Assembly: GCA_030838245.1 (NCBI GenBank)
Contig: JAUTXB010000289.1
Location: 1-11,384 of the forward strand
Length of the DNA stretch: 11,384 nt
From: Acidimicrobiaceae bacterium
Lineage (GTDB): Bacteria; Actinomycetota; Acidimicrobiia; Acidimicrobiales; RAAP-2
Direction of reading: 5' to 3'
Every line of letters starts with the position of its first letter. The first letter of the stretch is position 1. The notes beneath the pieces are model-generated. The model was given only the letters and a program-made list of their open reading frames with translations, made no database searches and was not told where the DNA came from. This document shows positions 6,587-11,384 of this stretch, piece by piece. The position numbers were made by a program, and so were the translations under genes.

Positions 6587-7029
6587 GCCGGGCCCAGCCA
6601 CGACCTCCGGGCAGGAAGGGTGGACCGCCGCGGAAGGCCGATCCGACGACGCCGGTTGCGTCTGTGGCCACGTTCACGCCGGTCGATCGGTTGGCTCCGG
6701 TGGAATACGTCGAATTGCCAGGCGGCCAGAAGCTGGTATTGCCCGACGAGCCGGTCGAGCTGGGCACGGGATTGCGGGACGCCCTCTTGGCGGGACAGGA
6801 CTGGCGGGAGGGGTTCAGCGACGACATCTGCGTAGGGGTGTGGCTGTGGAACCTCTGGCAACCGACGCTGGAGCCGATCGGGTTCGGGCGCGACGAATTG
6901 GTGGCCGCCGTGATCGCCACCAAGCGTGAGCTGTGGCTGTGGTTGATCGGGGACCGGCTCTGGAACCAGTATGTGTCGGGACTAGCCGGACGGATCGCCC
7001 GACGCATTCCCCCACCGAACACCGGGTGA
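6583..7029 (+). CDS. Trp-rich small protein of unknown function, last gene of the sulfite-reduction operon
   Basis: I do not recognise this 148-residue protein. It starts at GTG 6583, whose GTGA overlaps the FrhB gene stop, so it is very likely co-translated. Residues 1-30 are Pro/Arg/Lys-rich and probably disordered (PRPPGRKGGPPRKADP); 31-148 look folded, with VEYVELPGGQKLVLPDEPVE and a tryptophan-dense C-terminal half (W74, W87, W89, W92, W118, W120, W127) including CVGVWLWNLWQP and KRELWLWLIGDRLW. The latter stretches could form amphipathic helices but are broken by charges, so a membrane protein is unlikely. There is only one Cys (C83), so it is not an iron-sulfur protein. Coupling suggests a partner or assembly factor for the Sir/FrhB complex, which is inference. 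A longer reading from an upstream ATG at 6268 exists but would lie inside the FrhB gene. Confidence 0.75.
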   Translation: MSRAQPRPPGRKGGPPRKADPTTPVASVATFTPVDRLAPVEYVELPGGQKLVLPDEPVELGTGLRDALLAGQDWREGFSDDICVGVWLWNLWQPTLEPIGFGRDELVAAVIATKRELWLWLIGDRLWNQYVSGLAGRIARRIPPPNTG

Positions 7030-7062
7030 TCCGGTAGCCGAGCAACAGAGGAGCCCGAGCCC

Positions 7063-7596
7063 ATGCCTCGCATAACCGTTCCCGCCGACAAGGACCCGCT
7101 CGTCTACACCTGGAGCGAGCTGGCCCCACCGCTCACCAGCGCCGCCGGTGCCTACTCGAGTGCGGTATACGAGAAGTCCTCCCTCGGGCTCCGTGAGTTC
7201 GAGGCCGCCCGCATCACGCTGGCCCGGATCAACGACTGCGCCATCTGCACCGGGTGGCGCACGGCGCGAGACGTGCCGGGCTGGTCCGAGGATCCCGACG
7301 CCGTGCCCGAGGAGTTCTACGACAAGGTCGGCCGCGATCCGGAGTGGTCCGGGTTCAGCCCGCGCGAGCGGCTGGCTGCCGAATTCGCCGAAAAGTACGC
7401 CGTCGACCACCTGGCCATGGGCGACGAGCTCTGGGCGCGCCTGCACGACAACTTCTCTGACGACGAGCTGGTCGATCTGGCCCTCTGCGTGGGCTCGTGG
7501 TTGGCCTTGGGCCGCTTCAACCAGGTGTTCGACATCGACGGTGGGTGCCGGGTCCCGGCTCATGCTGCGGGGGCGGCAGCCGCCGCGCCCGGCTGA
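7063..7596 (+). CDS. Carboxymuconolactone decarboxylase / AhpD-fold family protein
   Basis: The 177-residue protein has the CMD core: GLREFEAARITLARINDCAICTGW with a CxxC pair at C59 and C62, and the helical YAVDHLAMGDELWARLHDNFSDDELVDLALCVGSWLALGRFNQVFDID segment typical of the fold. AhpD-like members use the Cys pair for thiol peroxidase or disulfide chemistry; others are decarboxylases or have unknown roles. In M. tuberculosis AhpD a His follows the second Cys by four residues; here that position is Arg (R66), so AhpD-type peroxidase activity is uncertain. The C-terminus is an Ala-rich tail. The ATG at 7063 has a strong AGAGGAG site (7047-7053). It lies 33 bases after the sulfite-reduction operon and could be a trailing member, or independent. 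Confidence 0.85.
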   Translation: MPRITVPADKDPLVYTWSELAPPLTSAAGAYSSAVYEKSSLGLREFEAARITLARINDCAICTGWRTARDVPGWSEDPDAVPEEFYDKVGRDPEWSGFSPRERLAAEFAEKYAVDHLAMGDELWARLHDNFSDDELVDLALCVGSWLALGRFNQVFDIDGGCRVPAHAAGAAAAAPG

Positions 7597-7643
7597 ATCC
7601 GGCGCACCCCTGCTGCAACTGGCCGCGGCCGCTGGGCCCTGAC

Positions 7644-7669
7644 CGAGCGCGGCGGCACCGGCTCGTTCT
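7644..7669 (+). terminator. Weak hairpin after the CMD gene, possible terminator
   Basis: CGAGC (7644-7648) plus CGG (7650-7652) pair with CCG (7658-7660) plus GCTCG (7661-7665), with one bulged G and a five-base loop, followed by TTCT only. The short T run makes intrinsic termination uncertain, but it lies 48 bases after the stop and before the ychF promoter region. Confidence 0.35.
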
Positions 7670-7694
7670 AACCCGTCCTCGGGTCCCCTAGGCT
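7666..7694 (+). promoter_or_regulatory. Possible ychF promoter
   Basis: TTCTAA (7666-7671) and TAGGCT (7689-7694) are 17 bases apart, with TAnnnT as in many actinobacterial -10 elements. The start site would be about 30 bases before the ychF GTG. Weak hexamers, judged by eye. Confidence 0.28.
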
Positions 7695-7729
7695 CATTCG
7701 TCGGCCCATCAACGCTGGAGGAAGTACCT

Positions 7730-8815
<1,086 letters not shown>

Positions 8816-8817
8816 AA

Positions 8818-8848
8818 GCCGGCCTGCCGGCAAGGTGAGTGTCCTCAC
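8818..8848. terminator. Tandem hairpins between convergent ychF and GNAT genes
   Basis: Two small inverted repeats fill the 37-bp gap: GCCGG-CCTG-CCGGC (8818-8831) and GTGAG-TGTC-CTCAC (8835-8848). Neither is followed by a T run on either strand, so this is a candidate bidirectional stop or transcript-end structure on position rather than on strong sequence grounds. Confidence 0.4.
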
Positions 8849-8852
8849 ATAC

Positions 8853-9311
8853 TCACGGGGCGAGGTACAGACGGAAGCCTGTTGGCGAGGCTTCAAACCC
8901 GAGATGCTCATAGAACGCGTGGGCAGAGACGCGGTGACTTCGCGAGAGCAGTTGGATTTTGTAACAGCCCACCTCGCGGCATCGAGCGACGACCTCTTCC
9001 ATGAGCGCTCTACCCACGCCAGTTCCCCTTTGTTTTTCATCGACCGCAACGTTTTCGACGATCGCCCAGGACATGCCCCCGTGGGTCAAGTTGGCCACCA
9101 CCAGTAGGTCAGCCGTCCCAACTACGGAGTCCTCCACGCTTGCCACCAGCAGTGTCCTGCCCGGTTGCCTCAAGATGGCAGTGAGGATGGAGGCGGCCGT
9201 CGGTGGCAACGCCGGCTGAGATTCGACACGATCCTCGGCCAGTTGGTCGTAGAGGTTTATGAGTGCGTCGAGGTCATGTTCTGTCGCTTCCCTGACCCTC
9301 ACAGGTCCCAT
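8853..9311 (-). CDS. GNAT-family N-acetyltransferase
   Basis: A 152-residue single-domain acetyltransferase that would transfer acetyl from acetyl-CoA to an unknown amine. It shows the family N-terminus VRVREATEHDLDALINLY, the strand-loop motif A ENVAVDEKQRGTGVGRALM with the pyrophosphate-binding Q94-R-G-T-G-V-G100, and the motif B HAFYEHLGFEAS (131-142). The start is uncertain: ATG at 9311 gives MGPVRVREAT; a GTG at codon 6 or 4 would also fit, and no strong ribosome site is visible for any. Codon use stands out: AGA, AGG, GGA, AAA and ACT are common, whereas neighbours use CGG/CGC, GGC, AAG and ACC, so recent transfer is possible. It converges with ychF and diverges from the metal transporter gene. 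Substrate unknown. Confidence 0.88.
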   Translation of the reverse strand: MGPVRVREATEHDLDALINLYDQLAEDRVESQPALPPTAASILTAILRQPGRTLLVASVEDSVVGTADLLVVANLTHGGMSWAIVENVAVDEKQRGTGVGRALMEEVVARCREVGCYKIQLLSRSHRVSAHAFYEHLGFEASPTGFRLYLAP

Positions 9312-9390
9312 GGCAACAGTTGATCATGGGCAGGTGATCACTCGCTACGGCGGGCACCAAACCCCGGCTGGCGTCAGCGTCGCCCACGAC

Positions 9391-9412
9391 CGCAGGGGGC
9401 CATGGCCCTGCG
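9391..9412. repeat. Perfect 7-bp inverted repeat (hairpin) upstream of the metal transporter
   Basis: CGCAGGG (9391-9397), loop GGCCATGG (9398-9405), CCCTGCG (9406-9412). It lies 75 bases before the CDF start. It could be an operator (dyad symmetry) or an RNA hairpin; an ATG at 9402 sits in the loop with a G-rich, ribosome-site-like stem arm. Confidence 0.45.
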
Positions 9413-9473
9413 CGTAACCGGCGACGGTGAACTCGAAGCGATTGTGGAGCGTGCGAAGATCGGGCGACCATGA
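9402..9473 (+). CDS. Possible 23-residue leader ORF before the metal transporter
   Basis: ATG 9402 to TGA 9473 encodes MALRVTGDGELEAIVERAKI followed by GRP. A G-rich run (9395-9399) stands two bases before the ATG, which is too close for a good ribosome site. Its stop overlaps an ATG at 9470 (ATGA) that begins a six-codon ORF whose own stop overlaps the transporter ATG at 9487 (ATGA again). No homology is recognisable; it could equally be untranslated leader. Confidence 0.25.
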   Translation: MALRVTGDGELEAIVERAKIGRP

Positions 9474-9486
9474 GGCAAAGAGGGCG

Positions 9487-10410
9487 ATGACCGAGGGCGA
9501 CGAGGGGTCGAAGCACACCAGCACCCGTGCCGTGATCGTGGCCTTGCTGGCCAACATCGGGGTGGCCGCAGCCAAACTGGTGGGGTTCCTCCTCACCGGG
9601 TCGAGCTCGCTGGTCGCCGAGTTCGCCCACTCCGTGGCCGACACCGGGAACCAGGTAGTCCTGTTGGTCGGGAAGCAGCGCTCACAACAGCGGGCCGATC
9701 CGCTGCACCCGTTCGGCTATGGCGCCTACCGCTTTCTGGGTGGGTTCCTCGTGGCCGAGATCCTCTTCGGCCTGGGCGCCGTCTTCTCCATCTACGAGGG
9801 CGTCCAAAAGCTGATCCATCCCCACGCGCTCGAGTTCCTGCCCGTGGCGTTTGCCATCCTCGCCGTCACCATCGCCCTCGAGTCCTGGTCCTTGCGGACG
9901 GCGGTGGGTGCGGCCAACCAAGAGCGGGAGAACGCTGGCTGGCTCCGGTTCGTCCGCGCCACTCGGGTCCCCGAGCTCGCCGTGTTGCTCCTCGAGGACT
10001 CCGGCGCCCTCCTCGGCCTCGGGTTCGCTCTCGTCGCGCTGGTCCTTACGGCCATCACCGGGAGCACCGTGTTCGACGCGGCCGGATCCCTGGCCATCGG
10101 CCTGCTCTTGGGGATGAACTCGGTGATCCTCGGCACCGAGATGGTCTCGCTGTTGGTCGGCGAGAGCGCATCGGACACCCAACTGAAAGCAGTCGAGGAT
10201 GCGCTCGCTCGCACCGAGGGGATCGAGCGGGTCGTGCACCTGAGGGCCATCCACGTTGCTCCTGAGGAGCTCCTCGTCGGGGCCAAGGTCATCTTCGACC
10301 CGGTTCTCACCGTCAACGAGGCAGCCGTCGTGGTCGACGAGGCCGAGGTAGCCATCCGGGCTGCAGTGCCCAGCGCCACGTGGGTGTACATCGAGCCGGG
10401 CATTCCTTGA
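9487..10410 (+). CDS. Cation diffusion facilitator (CDF) metal transporter, ZnT9-like
   Basis: CDF proteins export divalent metals (Zn, Co, Fe, Mn, others) in exchange for protons at the cytoplasmic membrane. The 307-residue protein has about six membrane segments at roughly 15-37, 42-62, 83-104, 118-138, 162-187 and 195-220, and a cytoplasmic C-terminal domain. Metal-site features are H48xxxD52 in AEFAHSVADTGNQ (segment 2), the HPFGYGAYRF loop (74-83) and E170-D171 in LLLEDSGALLG (segment 5), where many CDFs have HxxxD; this LLEDS form recalls the ZnT9-type subgroup. I chose ATG 9487, preceded by GAGGCAAAGAGGG; in-frame GTG 9427 would add a 20-residue Arg-rich extension of no family type. 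The metal cannot be told from sequence. The ABC ATPase gene follows after 44 bases and may be co-transcribed. Confidence 0.9.
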   Translation: MTEGDEGSKHTSTRAVIVALLANIGVAAAKLVGFLLTGSSSLVAEFAHSVADTGNQVVLLVGKQRSQQRADPLHPFGYGAYRFLGGFLVAEILFGLGAVFSIYEGVQKLIHPHALEFLPVAFAILAVTIALESWSLRTAVGAANQERENAGWLRFVRATRVPELAVLLLEDSGALLGLGFALVALVLTAITGSTVFDAAGSLAIGLLLGMNSVILGTEMVSLLVGESASDTQLKAVEDALARTEGIERVVHLRAIHVAPEELLVGAKVIFDPVLTVNEAAVVVDEAEVAIRAAVPSATWVYIEPGIP

Positions 10411-10454
10411 CCGGCCGCCCGGAGACTGCGGAACCAGACGGCAGACTGGTGCCC

Positions 10455-11279
10455 ATGGCCACCACCTCCGAGTCCTCGCACGCGCCCGAACCTGCGGTCA
10501 TCCAGCTCGACGGTGTTGCCGTCGTGCGCGACGGGAACGCGCTGCTCGACGACATCTCCTGGACGGTGCGGGCGGGGGAGCGATGGGCGCTGCTCGGGCC
10601 CAACGGTTCGGGCAAGACCACCCTGTTGCGAGTGGCCGGGTCGGCACTGTGGCCTACCCGCGGAACGGTGGAGATCCTGGGCGAGCGGCTGGGAAACGTG
10701 GACATGCGAATGCTCCGACAGCGCATCGCCGTGGTCAGCGCAGCCGTGACCCGGGCGCTGCGGCCCACCCTGTCGGCGCTCGATGTCGTGCTGACCGGCC
10801 GCCATGCTGCGTTGGAGACCTGGTGGAACGAGTACAGCGACGATGACAGGGCCGAGGCCGACCGGCTCTTGCACGAGGCGGGGTTCGGGGGCGCGGCCTT
10901 CGACGAGCGGCCGTTCGGGCTGTTGTCGGAAGGGGAGCGTCAGCAGGTCCTGTTGGCCCGGGCCCTGATGGGCAGTCCGGAGCTGGTCCTCATGGACGAG
11001 CCGGCCGCCGGCCTGGATCTGGGGGCGCGGGAACGCCTGATCGGCCGTCTGACTGCCTTGGCCGAGGATCCCTCAGTTCCTCCCTTGGTACTGGTCACCC
11101 ATCATGCCGAGGAGATCCCACCGGGTGTGACCCACGCCGCGCTCTTGCAGACCGGTCGGATGCTGGTGTCCGGGCCCATCGACGAGGTGTTCGACTCGGC
11201 CTCGGTCTCGGAATGCTTCGGTGTGCCCGTGACCGTGGCCCGTTCGGAGGGGCGATGGACCGCTCGAGCGGCGAGTTAA
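10455..11279 (+). CDS. ABC transporter ATP-binding protein, orphan
   Basis: A 274-residue cytoplasmic ATPase with Walker A GPNGSGKT (48-55), signature LSEGERQQ (157-164), Walker B LVLMDEP (177-183), D-loop AGLDL and switch His in THH (216-217). The region where a Q-loop Gln is expected reads RIAVVSAAVTR (90-100) with no Gln; ModF-like (COG1119) ATPases have a similar IxxVS segment, so I favour that subgroup over metal importers. The C-terminal part (TGRMLVSGPIDEVFDSASVSECFGVPVTV) is typical of importer-type ATPases. No permease or binding-protein gene is visible in the window, though one could lie beyond 11384. The ATG at 10455 (or GTG 10449) has no good ribosome site; an in-frame GTG at 10380 would overlap the CDF gene. 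Substrate unknown. Confidence 0.88.
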   Translation: MATTSESSHAPEPAVIQLDGVAVVRDGNALLDDISWTVRAGERWALLGPNGSGKTTLLRVAGSALWPTRGTVEILGERLGNVDMRMLRQRIAVVSAAVTRALRPTLSALDVVLTGRHAALETWWNEYSDDDRAEADRLLHEAGFGGAAFDERPFGLLSEGERQQVLLARALMGSPELVLMDEPAAGLDLGARERLIGRLTALAEDPSVPPLVLVTHHAEEIPPGVTHAALLQTGRMLVSGPIDEVFDSASVSECFGVPVTVARSEGRWTARAAS

Positions 11280-11303
11280 ACGGGCGAGCCAGTACCTGCA
11301 TTT

Positions 11304-11329
11304 GATCCCGAAGTCAACCGGACTGGATC
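11304..11329 (+). terminator. Hairpin after the ABC ATPase gene, possible terminator
   Basis: GATCC (11304-11308) and AGTC (11312-11315) pair with GACT (11321-11324) and GGATC (11325-11329), with a three-base bulge on one side and a five-base loop. It lies 25 bases after the stop; no T run follows. The rest of the window to 11384 shows nothing else I can name. Confidence 0.4.
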
Positions 11330-11384
11330 GGCCCCCGCCCACCCGACTTCACCAGGGAACTCGAAGATCGTTTGAGCGCGGCTT

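Noticed and set aside
9321..9340. Two TGATCA palindromes 14 bases apart (9321-9326 and 9335-9340) between the GNAT and CDF genes
   Set aside because: Six-base palindromes recur by chance, and nothing else links them to a known operator. Kept only as a note for a motif search.
9427..9486. Longer CDF start at GTG 9427
   Set aside because: It would add an Arg- and charge-rich 20-residue extension not typical of the family, and ATG 9487 has G-rich ribosome-site sequence upstream.
9792..10874. A 360-codon minus-strand open frame across the CDF and ABC genes
   Set aside because: Antisense to two confident genes; Arg/Ser/Pro-rich shadow composition.

Overview
The window is GC-rich, densely coded DNA with heavy use of GTG starts, one- to four-base start/stop overlaps and G/C-ending codons. 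Together with the gene families present (a two-iron-sulfur-motif FrhB protein, a NirA/SirA-type siroheme reductase, a two-cysteine APS reductase) this points to a high-GC actinobacterium, possibly an Acidimicrobiia-like lineage. The taxonomic call is inference; there is no rRNA here to confirm it.

Left half (1-7029): a divergent assimilatory sulfate-reduction locus. Reading leftward from about 2490 are cysD and cysN (the two subunits of ATP sulfurylase) and then the 5' end of a siroheme-synthase NAD-binding domain that runs off the window. Reading rightward from about 2776 are cysH (APS reductase), a ferredoxin/siroheme sulfite reductase, an FrhB-type iron-sulfur flavoprotein and a small Trp-rich protein of unknown function. 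The last four genes overlap by 1-4 bases (TGATG, ATGA, GTGA), so they are almost certainly one transcript. The two arms make a full route: sulfate to APS (CysDN), APS to sulfite (CysH), sulfite to sulfide (Sir), with siroheme for Sir from the leftward operon. There is no APS kinase gene or domain, which fits direct APS reduction. The 285-bp divergent spacer holds an AT-rich island with face-to-face promoter-like elements and an inverted pair of a shared 11-base motif.

The most interesting point is the coupling of a sulfite reductase to an FrhB protein with two N-terminal [4Fe-4S] motifs. This is the same set of parts that methanogens fuse in the F420-dependent sulfite reductase Fsr, here as two overlapping genes with a NirA-type reductase. 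I infer a split, assimilatory F420H2- (or ferredoxin-) fed sulfite reductase.

Right half (7063-11384): mostly ordinary genes. A carboxymuconolactone decarboxylase/AhpD-fold protein, the conserved ATPase YchF, a leftward GNAT acetyltransferase with visibly different codon use, a cation-diffusion-facilitator metal transporter preceded by a hairpin and small upstream ORFs, and an orphan ABC-transporter ATPase. No tRNA, rRNA, CRISPR array, insertion sequence or phage gene was seen. No stretch longer than 300 bases lacks a gene.
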